Of a stretch of DNA of 60,284 nt, positions 47,702-56,335 are shown piece after piece (the first letter of the stretch is position 1; the number at the start of each line of letters is the position of its first letter). The DNA lies in contig JBAZZY010000015.1 of assembly GCA_041658565.1 (NCBI GenBank), forward strand, positions 1 to 60,284, written 5' to 3'. Both the position numbers and the translations under genes were made by a program. The notes beneath the pieces were generated by a model. The model made no database searches. It saw nothing but the letters and a program-made list of their open reading frames with translations, and had not been told where the DNA came from. Source of the stretch: Actinomycetota bacterium. Lineage in GTDB: Bacteria; Actinomycetota; AC-67.

Positions 47702-48464
47702 GCGCCGTGCTCTCCTTCCGGAACGGCTCGGCTCCGGCGTTGAACGTGCGGAACATACGGGTCAGGTCGCCCGGGCGCGCGCCGAGCATTCCCAGGCGCG
47801 CGGCGAGTGACACGGTGTTAGCCGACTCTGACGGGCCGAAGCACGCGTAGCAACCCCGCGCGTATGCGGGGCAAAGTGCGCCACAGCCGGTGTGCGTGAC
47901 CGGGCCCAGGCACGGCGTACCGGAGGCGACCATCACGCATACGGTTCCGCGGCGCTTGCAGTCCAGGCACACGCTGTGGTTTGGAATTACGGGTTTGCGT
48001 CCGTGAAGGTGCGCGGTGAGGACCTCCAGCAGTTGGCCCTTGTCGATCGGGCACCCGCGCAATTCGAAGTCCACGGGTACGTGGTCGGCGATCGGCGTCG
48101 AGGTCTCGAGCGTCTGGATGTAGTCGGGGCGCGCGTACACGGCCGATGTGAATTCCTCGACATCGGCGAAGTTGCGCAGAGCTTGGATCCCGCCGGCCGT
48201 AGCGCACGCGCCGATCGTGATCAGAAAGCGCGACGATGCCCGGACGCGACGGATTCGCTCGGCGTCCTCGGCGGTGGTGATTGATCCTTCGACGAGCGAC
48301 ACGTCGTAGGGGCCCTTCACGATCGCGCGCGACGCCTCGAGGAAGTAGGCGATGTCCACTTGCCCGGCGACGGCGAGCAGCTCGTCTTCGCAGTCGAGCA
48401 ACGTGAGCTGGCAGCCGTCGCACGAAGCGAACTTCCACACGGCGAGCTTAGGACGGGGACTCAT
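47679..48464 (-). CDS. hydD: NiFe hydrogenase small subunit
   Basis: Encodes 261 residues from ATG 48464 (AGGAG upstream). The proximal cluster begins with ASCDGCQLTLLD (Cys15, Cys18), continues with IGACATAGG and RGCPIDKGQLLE, and the C-terminal part has two more Cys groups (SVCLDCKRRGTVC and CGALCPAYARGCYACFG). This makes three iron-sulfur clusters likely, all without a Tat signal, so the enzyme is cytoplasmic. It carries electrons from the NiFe subunit to the HydG flavin subunit. Its start overlaps the hydG stop by one base. Confidence 0.92.
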   Translation of the reverse strand: MSPRPKLAVWKFASCDGCQLTLLDCEDELLAVAGQVDIAYFLEASRAIVKGPYDVSLVEGSITTAEDAERIRRVRASSRFLITIGACATAGGIQALRNFADVEEFTSAVYARPDYIQTLETSTPIADHVPVDFELRGCPIDKGQLLEVLTAHLHGRKPVIPNHSVCLDCKRRGTVCVMVASGTPCLGPVTHTGCGALCPAYARGCYACFGPSESANTVSLAARLGMLGARPGDLTRMFRTFNAGAEPFRKESTAHDAQSAR

Positions 48465-49318
48465 CACAGGCTCCTGACGCTCATCAGGTGCTCGACCGCG
48501 TCATAGGAAAAGACCGGCCCGTCCGCGCAAACGAACACTCCGCCGAGTTGGCAGTGGCCGCAGTGTCCGATCGCGCATTTCATGTTGCGTTCGAGGGAGA
48601 CTCGGATGGACTCGGGCGAGATATCGCGGTCTACCAATTCGGAGGCCGTCGCGCGAATCATGACTTCGGGACCACACACGAAAGCTACGGTGTTCAAAGG
48701 ATCGAAAGGCGCGCGCGCGAGCAGTCCGGTGACTACTCCGACGTTCCCGCGCCATGCGGTATCGGCGTGGTCTACGGTGACCTCTAGATCCAGATCCAGG
48801 CGGCTGCGCCAGGCTTGCAGGTCGTGCTCGAACAGCAGGGTCTTGGGAGATCTGGATCCGACCAAAACCGAGATGCGCCCATAGCGTTCGCGCCGGGCCA
48901 GCAATTGGTAGATCACCGGACGTAGTGGTGCGAGCCCGATGCCTCCGGCGATCACCAGCACATCGGCCCCGGCGGCGCGGTCGGTGTCCCACGTCGTCCC
49001 GAAGGGCCCGCGAACCCCGATCACGTCGCCGGGCTTTGCCGCGCACAGCGCGCGCGAGACCGCGCCGACCCCCTGGATGGTGTGCAGCAGAGGACCGGCG
49101 CGCGTCGGGTCACCGCTGATCGAGACCGGGATCTCACCGATTCCGAATGCGTACAGCATGTTGAACTGCCCCGCGGCAAACTGCGTCCCGTTCCCGTCGA
49201 GCGGTTCGATCGCGAGCGTCATGACGTCGCGAACCTCACGGCGCGCGCGCGCGACTCGATAGGGGCGGGGCCGCATCGGGTCCGCCTGCGGGGCCGTCAT
49301 CGCGTCATTCATTCCCAT
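48464..49318 (-). CDS. hydG: Hydrogenase FAD/NAD(P)-binding subunit
   Basis: Encodes 284 residues. A ferredoxin-reductase-type FAD domain (about 15-110, with FAAGQFNMLY and GVRGPFGTTW) is followed by an NAD(P) domain (VIAGGIGLAPLRPVIYQL, LVGSRSPKTLLF, AFVCGPEVMI) and a C-terminal 2Fe-2S region with four Cys (KCAIGHCGHCQLGGVFVC). It exchanges electrons with NAD(P)H. It overlaps the upstream cNMP-fold gene by 14 bases. Confidence 0.92.
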   Translation of the reverse strand: MGMNDAMTAPQADPMRPRPYRVARARREVRDVMTLAIEPLDGNGTQFAAGQFNMLYAFGIGEIPVSISGDPTRAGPLLHTIQGVGAVSRALCAAKPGDVIGVRGPFGTTWDTDRAAGADVLVIAGGIGLAPLRPVIYQLLARRERYGRISVLVGSRSPKTLLFEHDLQAWRSRLDLDLEVTVDHADTAWRGNVGVVTGLLARAPFDPLNTVAFVCGPEVMIRATASELVDRDISPESIRVSLERNMKCAIGHCGHCQLGGVFVCADGPVFSYDAVEHLMSVRSL

Positions 49319-49769
49319 ACAGGTCGAGCAAGCGGAGCCGTGCCGACTGCATTCGCCGGGCCATGATGCCGGCGAAGCGTTTCATGAACTCGTACCCCAG
49401 ATGCGGGTCTTCGTCGCACTTGGCGCGCAGGCAGGCGCCGTCCAGCGCGATTGCCCGCACGAGGTCAACGGCGCGCGCGTCGAATTGCCAGCGGTACGGG
49501 GGGAATATCCACGAGACGCCGAGCACGTCGTGCTCGTCGAGTGTGTCCAGGATCAAGGCCCCGCGCTCCGGTGCGAATACTTCAAGCGCAACGGTGCCGA
49601 GGCGGATCACGTAGAAGCGGTCTGCGGGCTGGCCCTCGCGCGCCAGGTACTCGCCGGGTTCGAAGTGCGCAGTCTGGGCGCAACCTGCGATGAACTCCAG
49701 CGTCGGCTGGTCGAAGCCCTGGAAGAACTCATGTGTGGCTAAGTACTTGTCGAGTGTTTGGGTCTTCAT
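49305..49769 (-). CDS. Cyclic-nucleotide-binding-fold protein without DNA-binding domain
   Basis: Encodes 154 residues from ATG 49769. It begins with a CRP-like barrel (FFQGFDQPTLEFIAGCA, HFEPGEYLAREGQPADRFYVIRLGTVALEV) and ends with a helix (FAGIMARRMQSARLRLLDLYG). A HTH domain is absent, and the phosphate-binding cassette with its usual Arg is not evident; in its place stands DVLGVSWIFPPYRWQFDARA. It lies between hydB and hydG with overlaps on both sides, so it belongs to the hydrogenase operon. It may sense a ligand or structurally support the complex; its role is unknown. Confidence 0.85.
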   Translation of the reverse strand: MKTQTLDKYLATHEFFQGFDQPTLEFIAGCAQTAHFEPGEYLAREGQPADRFYVIRLGTVALEVFAPERGALILDTLDEHDVLGVSWIFPPYRWQFDARAVDLVRAIALDGACLRAKCDEDPHLGYEFMKRFAGIMARRMQSARLRLLDLYGNE

Positions 49770-50899
49770 TTCTTGCTCCCCTCTGTATCCCGAATCGCCC
49801 GGACTTCCTCGGTGATGTCGATGCCGACCGGGCACCAAGTGATGCACCGGCCACAACCCACGCAGCCCGAACTTCCGAACTGGTCGATCCACGTTGAGAG
49901 CTTGTGGGTCATCCACTGGCGATAGCGCGCGGCGATGCTGCTGCGAACGCTGCCGCCGTGCAGCCGCGAGAAGTCCATGGTGAAGCAGGAGTCCCAGCGC
50001 CGCGCGCGCTGCGCGGTGTTGCCGGTCAGATCGGTGGCGTCCTCGACCGTTCCGCAGAAGCACGTCGGGCAGACCATGGTGCAGTTAGTGCACGCCAGAC
50101 ACCGCTGCGCGACCCGGTCCCAGGTCTTGGACTCCGCGTTTCGCTGTAGGAGGTCTCGGATGTCGAAGGTGTCCAACTCGCGCCCCATTGCGTTTGACGC
50201 GCGCTCGATGACGGCGTCCGACGCGCGCGAGTCATCGGCCGTAGCGGTCTCGTGTGGTACCGACGCCAGCGTCTGCGCGCCGCGCTCGCTCCCGGTCTCG
50301 ACGAGAAACCGTGTCGTATCTCCGGCGGTGATTTCGGTGAGCGCCAAGTCGAAGCCTGTTTCAGCCCGTGGTCCGGTTTCCATCGAAACGCAAAAACACG
50401 TGCCGGCAGGAGACGAGCAGTTCACGGCGACGATGAATGCGCGCGCGCGGCGCGCGGCGTACGCGGGGTCGGCGTAGCCGTTTCCCAGGAAGACTCGATC
50501 TTGGATTTCGATTGCGCGGAGTTCGCATGCCCGAACGCCGAGGAATGCGTACGCGGGGGTTTCTTGTTCCGGCGGCGGGCGCATCGTGAACCCCTCGGCG
50601 TCGCGTTCGGCCGTCCACAGCACGCTGTGCGGCGGGTACAGGAAGCGCTTCCACGAGTGTGGTCCGACGGCGTATCCAAACAGCGCGCCGTCATCGCGCC
50701 GGCGAAGTCGGTAGGTGCCGCCGTTCTGCTCGTCGGTCCATCCCTGGGGAAGGTCGGCTGCCGACGTGATCTCGTCGTAGACCACGGCGGAGTCGCGAAC
50801 AACCGGACCGACGACGACGTATTCAGCCGCGCGCAGCGCGGCGATCAGCGCATCCAAGCCCGCGCGCTCGAGGACGGCGGGGTGGCCGAATTCCGTCAC
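49766..50899 (-). CDS. hydB: Hydrogenase iron-sulfur subunit (beta)
   Basis: Encodes 377 residues from GTG 50899, preceded by GGGGGAGAT. It has two 4Fe-4S motifs near the C-terminus, RCLACTNCTMVCPTCFC and GCVGCGRCITWCPVGID, and an N-terminal domain with FLGVRACELRAIEIQD typical of HydB-type subunits of archaeal and bacterial soluble hydrogenases. It probably carries electrons between the HydG flavin and other acceptors, including sulfur or polysulfide. It is the first gene of the operon; no clear promoter is seen in the 104 bases before it. Confidence 0.92.
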   Translation of the reverse strand: MTEFGHPAVLERAGLDALIAALRAAEYVVVGPVVRDSAVVYDEITSAADLPQGWTDEQNGGTYRLRRRDDGALFGYAVGPHSWKRFLYPPHSVLWTAERDAEGFTMRPPPEQETPAYAFLGVRACELRAIEIQDRVFLGNGYADPAYAARRARAFIVAVNCSSPAGTCFCVSMETGPRAETGFDLALTEITAGDTTRFLVETGSERGAQTLASVPHETATADDSRASDAVIERASNAMGRELDTFDIRDLLQRNAESKTWDRVAQRCLACTNCTMVCPTCFCGTVEDATDLTGNTAQRARRWDSCFTMDFSRLHGGSVRSSIAARYRQWMTHKLSTWIDQFGSSGCVGCGRCITWCPVGIDITEEVRAIRDTEGSKK

Positions 50900-51003
50900 C
50901 GATCTCCCCCCTGGGGTCGTGTGCGGCAACAGCCTTAGCGCCTCCGCAGCCCCCGTATAGGGTCGAAGGTCCCGTCCGTGCCCGTTGAGGACCGGCGCGC
51001 CGG

Positions 51004-52068
51004 TTATTCGCCGGGCGAAACGGGATGATTCGGGCGCGCGCCGGCGTCGCGCAGGTGCACCGTTTGGACCGGGATCGGGATCTCGATGCCTTCTCGCTTG
51101 TAGCGCTCGTGCAACCGCTTCACGAACTCGTGCTTGATGGCGTCTTCGCTGGAGGACTCGATCGAGCGCAGGACGACTGTGAATCTGATGCTGTGGTCGC
51201 CGAACGTGTGGTAGCGGATGAACGGATCGAACTGCGGTACCCCCCCGGGAACTTCGCGCATGACCTCGCGCGCGACATCGATCGTGACGCGCTCCACGGA
51301 GGCGAGGTCACTGTCGTAGGCGACCCCGATGTCGAGTGTCGCCGACGTCTGGCGTTCGGGTTGGTAGAAGTTCGTGACGATCGCCGTAGACAGGCGCAGG
51401 TTCGGCACGATGACGACGTTGTTCGGCAATTGGCGCAGCGTCGTGTTGCGCCAATTGATGTCCAGGACGTATCCCTGATCGCCGGAGTCGAGCCGGACGA
51501 AGTCGCCGGGCGCAACCTTCTTCGACGCGATGATGTGCAACCCCGCGAATAGGTTGGCGAAAGTGTCCTGTAGAGCGAGCGCGATCGCCAGACCTCCGAC
51601 GCCCAAAGCGGTCAGAATCGGCGCGATCGAAATGCCGAGGGTCTGCAGCAAGATCAGCGCGCCGACGACGAAGACCACGACGCGTGTGATGTTGACGAAG
51701 ATCGAGCTGGATCTGATGACTCCCGCGGTCTTCAGCGAATACAACTTCACCGCGTCGCCTGCCAAACGGCCGGCGACCAGCGTTGCCGAGATGATCACGA
51801 TGATCAGCAGAATGCGCTCGGCGATGTGCGCGACGTTCGACTGCAGCGGAAGAGCCTGAACGGCGGCGTACGCTCCGGCGACGGTGAACCACGTGAGCAC
51901 GACATCGTGGACTGCCGACACGATGATGCTGTTGCCGCCCCAACTGGTTGCGGTTTCCGAGTGGCGAACGCGCGCCGCGACGATGCGGTACACGATCCAC
52001 CCGAGAACGATGCTGCCGACCAGGAATCCGACAGCGAGGGCTGCGCTATTGACGCTGAGTTCGGTCAC
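51004..52068 (-). CDS. MscS-family mechanosensitive channel
   Basis: Encodes 354 residues with about five membrane helices followed by a cytoplasmic part. The MscS pore helix is seen as ILTALGVGGLAIALALQDTFANLFAGL, with the Gly/Ala pattern for tight helix packing (about residues 150-180), then the beta domain with VAPGDFVRL and GYVLDINWRNTTLRQLPNNVVIVPN. It releases solutes on osmotic downshock. The inverted repeat ACCGGCGCGCCGGT at 50991-51004 abuts its stop. Confidence 0.92.
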   Translation of the reverse strand: MTELSVNSAALAVGFLVGSIVLGWIVYRIVAARVRHSETATSWGGNSIIVSAVHDVVLTWFTVAGAYAAVQALPLQSNVAHIAERILLIIVIISATLVAGRLAGDAVKLYSLKTAGVIRSSSIFVNITRVVVFVVGALILLQTLGISIAPILTALGVGGLAIALALQDTFANLFAGLHIIASKKVAPGDFVRLDSGDQGYVLDINWRNTTLRQLPNNVVIVPNLRLSTAIVTNFYQPERQTSATLDIGVAYDSDLASVERVTIDVAREVMREVPGGVPQFDPFIRYHTFGDHSIRFTVVLRSIESSSEDAIKHEFVKRLHERYKREGIEIPIPVQTVHLRDAGARPNHPVSPGE

Positions 52069-52152
52069 CCGTTATCTCCTCCGGTCGGGCGGTATTCGGC
52101 CCGGTTCCATCTCAGGAGTCCAGCCTACCCGGCCGGCGCGCGCCTCTTGCGC

Positions 52153-52887
52153 TCAGCGGCGGATGCCGACGAAGAACTCCGGGGCGAATACCCCCTCGAA
52201 CCCCGTTCGCCGCGCGACGGCGCGCGCGTCAAAGCCTGCGGCATCGAGCAGGTCGAGCCACGTGGCGCGCGGGAACAGCCCCAACCGGTGCTCTTCGAAC
52301 AATGCGCGCGCCGGCCCTTCGCCTTCCTTCAGCAGGTACGCGAAGGACGTGACAAACCACGTCTGTCCGGCGACCGGCGCTTGCGACCATTCGAGGTACC
52401 GCATTGCGCGACCATCGCCGTCGCGACCGCCGGAGTCGGCGCGCGGCAAGAACGACTCGGAGGTGTGGTCGGGGGTAAACACCGCAACGCCGTTCGCGGT
52501 GAGGTGCGCCGCCGCGGTAGCGAACACGGCGGCGAGGTCGTCCTCGGTCGTCATGTACGCGATGGCGTCGTGAACGAACACCGCGTCAAAGGTGCGCCCG
52601 AGCCGGATCGCGCGCATGTCGCCTTCGACGTGGACGCACTCGGGATTCAGCGCGCGGCTTACCGCGAGCATGGCGGGGGACAGATCCACCAGGGTCAGGG
52701 CGAAGCGCCGCTTCATGTGCGATGCGTTGTTTCCGCCTCCGCTGCCGAGTTCGAGGACCTCGTGAACGGGCGCGCGCGCGGCGGCTTCGATGGCGTCGGC
52801 AAACTCGGCGGCCTCGGCTTCGTAGTCCTCGGGCGCGCTCAGCAGCGGCCACCATTCCGCGAGTTCGGAATACATCAACAGGTCCAT
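52153..52887 (-). CDS. SAM-dependent class I methyltransferase
   Basis: Encodes 244 residues from ATG 52887 (start MDLLMYSELAEWW); a GTG at 52914 is also open. The Rossmann-fold motifs are VLELGSGGGNNASHMKR (motif I), LVDLSPAMLAVSRAL (post-I), VEGDMRAIRLGRTFDAVFVHDAI (motif II region) and a long C-terminal domain. The substrate is unknown. It is followed by MscS in the same direction, but with a gap of 84 bases. Confidence 0.88.
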   Translation of the reverse strand: MDLLMYSELAEWWPLLSAPEDYEAEAAEFADAIEAAARAPVHEVLELGSGGGNNASHMKRRFALTLVDLSPAMLAVSRALNPECVHVEGDMRAIRLGRTFDAVFVHDAIAYMTTEDDLAAVFATAAAHLTANGVAVFTPDHTSESFLPRADSGGRDGDGRAMRYLEWSQAPVAGQTWFVTSFAYLLKEGEGPARALFEEHRLGLFPRATWLDLLDAAGFDARAVARRTGFEGVFAPEFFVGIRR

Positions 52888-53016
52888 AGTCCCCAGTCTG
52901 ACATCCGGAGCCACCCACCGCGAGAACTCGCTCGCAGTGGGATAGCGTGATCCCGGTTTTCGTTGATGCAGGCGTTGATGCGGCCGGTGGACGAGGATGA
53001 TTAGGGGCCGAAATCG

Positions 53017-53045
53017 AAGAACCCCCCGGAATCCGGGGGGTTCTT
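53017..53045 (-). terminator. Perfect hairpin terminator of DUF35/thiolase unit
   Basis: AAGAACCCCCCGG (53017-53029) and CCGGGGGGTTCTT (53033-53045) form a perfect 13-bp stem with a three-base loop, and T-rich bases follow on the minus strand. It lies 16 bases after the DUF35 gene stop and should end the transcript from the thiolase and DUF35 genes. Confidence 0.85.
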
Positions 53046-53060
53046 GACGAATGCGACCGG

Positions 53061-53609
53061 TCAGTTCTTTGGGACGAAATACACGTCGGTCGGCTTCAGC
53101 TTGCTGTTGCGCTGGAAGCGAGGCCGGACTTCCATGCCGATCCAGTCCAGGGTCGCCTCAGCGGGATCCAAGCCGATGAGGCGCGTCAGGAACAAGGTGT
53201 TGACGTCGTCGAACTCGATGAGAGCGAGCATGTACGGCGTCTCGGGCAGGAACTCCTCCGAGCCGAAGTGGCAGACCGTGAAGGCGTGCACGCGCGCCGG
53301 GCGGTCGGTGATGTCGATCCACTTAGTCTCGGCGCCTGAGTACATGTCGTTGCCGCGGGGAGTCGCATACGTGTAACCGCTGTCGGGCTCCTGGGTTGCC
53401 AGAAGCTTGCGGTTCGACGCCGCGGCGAACCACGGGCTGTCCTGACCGTAGGAGTGCAGATACGTGATCTTGTATTCCTGCTCGATCTGGATCGGCGACA
53501 TGCGCTTCAGGAACGCGAGCGCATCGGGGTCGGTCTCCACGGGGAATGGAACCCCGTGAACGATGAATCCGCCCAGGGACTCCTCGCGCTGGTCGGGTAT
53601 CTTGGCCAT
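53061..53609 (-). CDS. DUF35-type OB-fold protein without zinc-ribbon cysteines
   Basis: Encodes 182 residues. The layout resembles DUF35/OB-fold partners of thiolases: an N-terminal helical part, a linker and a C-terminal OB strand pattern (PARVHAFTVCHFG, MLALIEFDDVNTLFLTRLIG, GMEVRPRF). The zinc ribbon usually seen before the OB fold is represented by SGYTYATPRGNDMYSGAE, with no cysteines. This gene lies two bases after the thiolase gene. In related systems the DUF35 protein binds acyl-CoA and bridges it to the thiolase. The absence of the ribbon is unusual. Confidence 0.78.
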   Translation of the reverse strand: MAKIPDQREESLGGFIVHGVPFPVETDPDALAFLKRMSPIQIEQEYKITYLHSYGQDSPWFAAASNRKLLATQEPDSGYTYATPRGNDMYSGAETKWIDITDRPARVHAFTVCHFGSEEFLPETPYMLALIEFDDVNTLFLTRLIGLDPAEATLDWIGMEVRPRFQRNSKLKPTDVYFVPKN

Positions 53610-53611
53610 GG

Positions 53612-54976
53612 CTAGTCCTCTCGCTCCAGAATGCTCACGGTGACGTACGTGCCGGTTCCCGCGTGGGAGTGGATCGCTCCGCGCTTGGCGTCCGCGATTT
53701 GCAGCGTCGGGTCACCAAAGTGCGTTCCGATCGATCCCTGCAACTGCCACAAGGCGAACACCGCCTGCATCAGTCCGGTCGCGCCGACGGGGTGTCCGCA
53801 CGCGATGAGGCCGCCCGACGGGTTCACCGGACACACCGGATCGTCGGCAAGCTTCAAGCCGTAGTCGATGCCCGGCATGAAGGCCTTGCCCGACGCCGCG
53901 AAAGGCCCGCCTTCGCCGTAGCGACACAGACCGAGGTCCTCGTAAGTCTGGATTTCGCTGGAGGTGTAGGCGTCGTGCAGCTCGACGAAGTCGAGTTCGT
54001 TGATCGGGTCGGAGATGCCCGCGTGCTTGTACGCCATGTTCCCCGCTGTACGCCCCGCGCGGAACGAGTGGATGCCGGGGTACCGCGTTCCGTGTTCCCA
54101 CAGCCCCTTGTAGTAAGCGCGCGTCTCGTCCGAAGCGCGCTCCTGATCGGTGGCGTAGTCGCGCATGAATACGTCGTAGTCGACGTGCGGCCGGTCCGAC
54201 ATGCGCATCGCGTCGGTGCCGCGACCGATACCGGCGACGCGCGCCAGCGGCCGGGTGATGTCGGCTCCTGCAGCCTCGAGCTTGCGCATGCCTTCCTCGG
54301 ACGCAAGGATCGTTGCCGCGGCGCCGTCGGACATCACGCAGATGTCAAGGCGGGTCAGTGGCCACGCAACCATCGGAGCCGAACGAACGTCCTCGATCGT
54401 GTAGCGGTTCCGCTTCTGCGCGTACGGGTTGTGGTACGCGTTGAGGTGGTTCTTCACGGACACCGAAGCCATTTGCTCGACGGTCGTGCCGAACTCCTTC
54501 ATGTGGCGCGTGACCATCATTGCGTAGTAGCCGGAGTAGAAGCCGCCGACGGGGTAGTCGAACGAGACGTCGGATGCGAGCGCGATGAACTCGTTGCCTT
54601 TCCACGTCTCGACGTGGCTCATTGTTTCGAAGCCGTAGACGACGCACACGTCCATGTGGCCGGAGGCCACTGACTTCCAGCCCTCCTGGAAGCTCAACCC
54701 ACCCGTTGCGCCGCCGCCTTCAACGCGGTGGCCGGGCTTGGGCACCAAGCCGAGGTAGTCCTGAACCATGATTCCCGCCATCAACTGGCGGCTGAAGTGG
54801 TCGGAGAAGTACGAAGCGACAGAGCCGTCCACGATGGATGTGAACGTCGCGAAGTCCAAGCTGATGTCGTCGATCGCGGCGTCGTAGGCCTCTTTCACGA
54901 CCGCCTGGAACGTCTTGTCGGGCCTGGCTTTGGCGAACTTCGATACTCCACCCGATAGGGCGTAGACAGGGCGCAT
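53612..54976 (-). CDS. Thiolase-family protein lacking the nucleophilic cysteine
   Basis: Encodes 454 residues. The thiolase C-terminal motif GGLIACGHPVGATG is intact, with the catalytic His and second Cys. The N-terminal nucleophile region reads HRVEGGGATGGLSF: where thiolases have CASG, Gly89 stands in place of Cys. SCP2-thiolase-like and archaeal-type thiolases that work with DUF35 partners share the general layout (TRLDICVMSDGAAATILAS, ELDFVELHDAYTSSEIQTYE). Without the Cys it may bind CoA esters without the classical mechanism. It is the first gene of a pair with the DUF35 gene. Confidence 0.85.
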   Translation of the reverse strand: MRPVYALSGGVSKFAKARPDKTFQAVVKEAYDAAIDDISLDFATFTSIVDGSVASYFSDHFSRQLMAGIMVQDYLGLVPKPGHRVEGGGATGGLSFQEGWKSVASGHMDVCVVYGFETMSHVETWKGNEFIALASDVSFDYPVGGFYSGYYAMMVTRHMKEFGTTVEQMASVSVKNHLNAYHNPYAQKRNRYTIEDVRSAPMVAWPLTRLDICVMSDGAAATILASEEGMRKLEAAGADITRPLARVAGIGRGTDAMRMSDRPHVDYDVFMRDYATDQERASDETRAYYKGLWEHGTRYPGIHSFRAGRTAGNMAYKHAGISDPINELDFVELHDAYTSSEIQTYEDLGLCRYGEGGPFAASGKAFMPGIDYGLKLADDPVCPVNPSGGLIACGHPVGATGLMQAVFALWQLQGSIGTHFGDPTLQIADAKRGAIHSHAGTGTYVTVSILERED

Positions 54977-55054
54977 CGGTAGGCCTCCCCTGGTTGTCGA
55001 AATGAAGCAGGCCGGGATTCTACAAGCAGGGCGCGGATCGCCGCCTCTCGCGAA

Positions 55055-56335
55055 TCAGTCCCTCGGCGATGCCGTGCCTTCGGTGGACTCGTTCGATCGC
55101 AGGGTTTCCCGCGTTCCGGCGACGAGTGCGAGCGCCACGACCGAGGGGATCGCGACGAGTGCGAACGCTCCCTTGAATCCGACGGCGTTGGCGGCGAACC
55201 CGGCGACCAGTGGTCCGAGTGTCATGCCGAGGTCCCCGCAGAAACGGAACACCCCGACGGCCGTTCCCGTCGACGACTCCGGAACGACGTCTGAGAGCAT
55301 CGCAGCCGGGGGAAGGCCGGCCGCACCGGAAGTGATACCCAGCAGCGCCATCAATCCCACGAAGACCATCGGCGTGGGCGCCCAGCCGATGGCGACGGTC
55401 ATGATCGCGAGCGCGGCGAGCGCGGGGACCATCACCGTCTTGCGACCGCGGTGATCGGCGACGGCTCCGGCCGGGTACAGCACAAAGAACTCTGTCGCGA
55501 GGGCGACGGCGAACACTCCGCCGATTCCGAGCGTCGACATGCCCAGCACGTCGCGACCGAACAGCGGAACGAGCGTGTCGTACACCGCCGCTATTGCCCA
55601 CAAGTAAGCCAGGTTCGCAACGATCGTAGTGATGAAGCCGGGAGTGTGTAACAAGCGCGCGATTGTCGCTCGGGTGCCAAGGATGGCGGACGGGGTTGCG
55701 CTCTCGTCCGGCGCGCGCCCCGCAGGATCGGGCACCAACCGCATGAACATCACGGCTGCTATGACGAGCAGCACCGCATAGACGAACAGCGGACTTGCGA
55801 GTCCGAATCGGTGCGCGATTACTCCGCCCAGTGGGCTTCCGGCCACGACTCCCACGTTGAATGCGCCGTAGAAGATCCCGAGCGTGCGCGCCATGCGGTG
55901 CTTGGGCACAACCTTGAGCATGTAGCTGTACAAGGCGGCGAACACGATCGCGGACCCGGCACCCCCGATGCCCCACAACGCGACGGCCACAGGGAAGTTC
56001 GGCGCGCGCGAAGTGGCGAACGCGAACAGGGCAACGAAGACCAGACCGCCGGCAGCGGACTTTCGTTCTCCGCGGCGGTCCACGATCACCCCGGCAGCGA
56101 AGTCCGCGGCGAGGCGAGAAAACGAGAACGCCGAGACCATGATCCCGGCGGCGCCGTAGCCGACGCCGAAGGATCGCGCGAAAAGCGGCAGAACCGGAAC
56201 GATGATTCCGAATCCCACCATCACTACGAAGACGGTGAAGATGACGACGCGTACGGGGCGGTCGGCGAGGATTTCCCGGACGCCTCCTGTCGCCGCGCGC
56301 CTTCCGGTTAGCCTCCGGACCGGATCAGCTCCCAC
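55055..56335 (-). CDS. MFS transporter
   Basis: Encodes 426 residues from a GTG at 56335; that start overlaps the BNR lipoprotein gene by 28 bases, and no better start was found. About twelve membrane helices with MFS loop motifs VIVDRRGERKSA (helices 2-3) and GAVADHRGRKTVM (helices 8-9). The substrate is unknown; the family is related to drug-resistance-type proton-driven efflux. The start region has TCCGGAGG at 56310-56320 (minus strand), inside the first codons. Confidence 0.85.
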   Translation of the reverse strand: MGADPVRRLTGRRAATGGVREILADRPVRVVIFTVFVVMVGFGIIVPVLPLFARSFGVGYGAAGIMVSAFSFSRLAADFAAGVIVDRRGERKSAAGGLVFVALFAFATSRAPNFPVAVALWGIGGAGSAIVFAALYSYMLKVVPKHRMARTLGIFYGAFNVGVVAGSPLGGVIAHRFGLASPLFVYAVLLVIAAVMFMRLVPDPAGRAPDESATPSAILGTRATIARLLHTPGFITTIVANLAYLWAIAAVYDTLVPLFGRDVLGMSTLGIGGVFAVALATEFFVLYPAGAVADHRGRKTVMVPALAALAIMTVAIGWAPTPMVFVGLMALLGITSGAAGLPPAAMLSDVVPESSTGTAVGVFRFCGDLGMTLGPLVAGFAANAVGFKGAFALVAIPSVVALALVAGTRETLRSNESTEGTASPRD

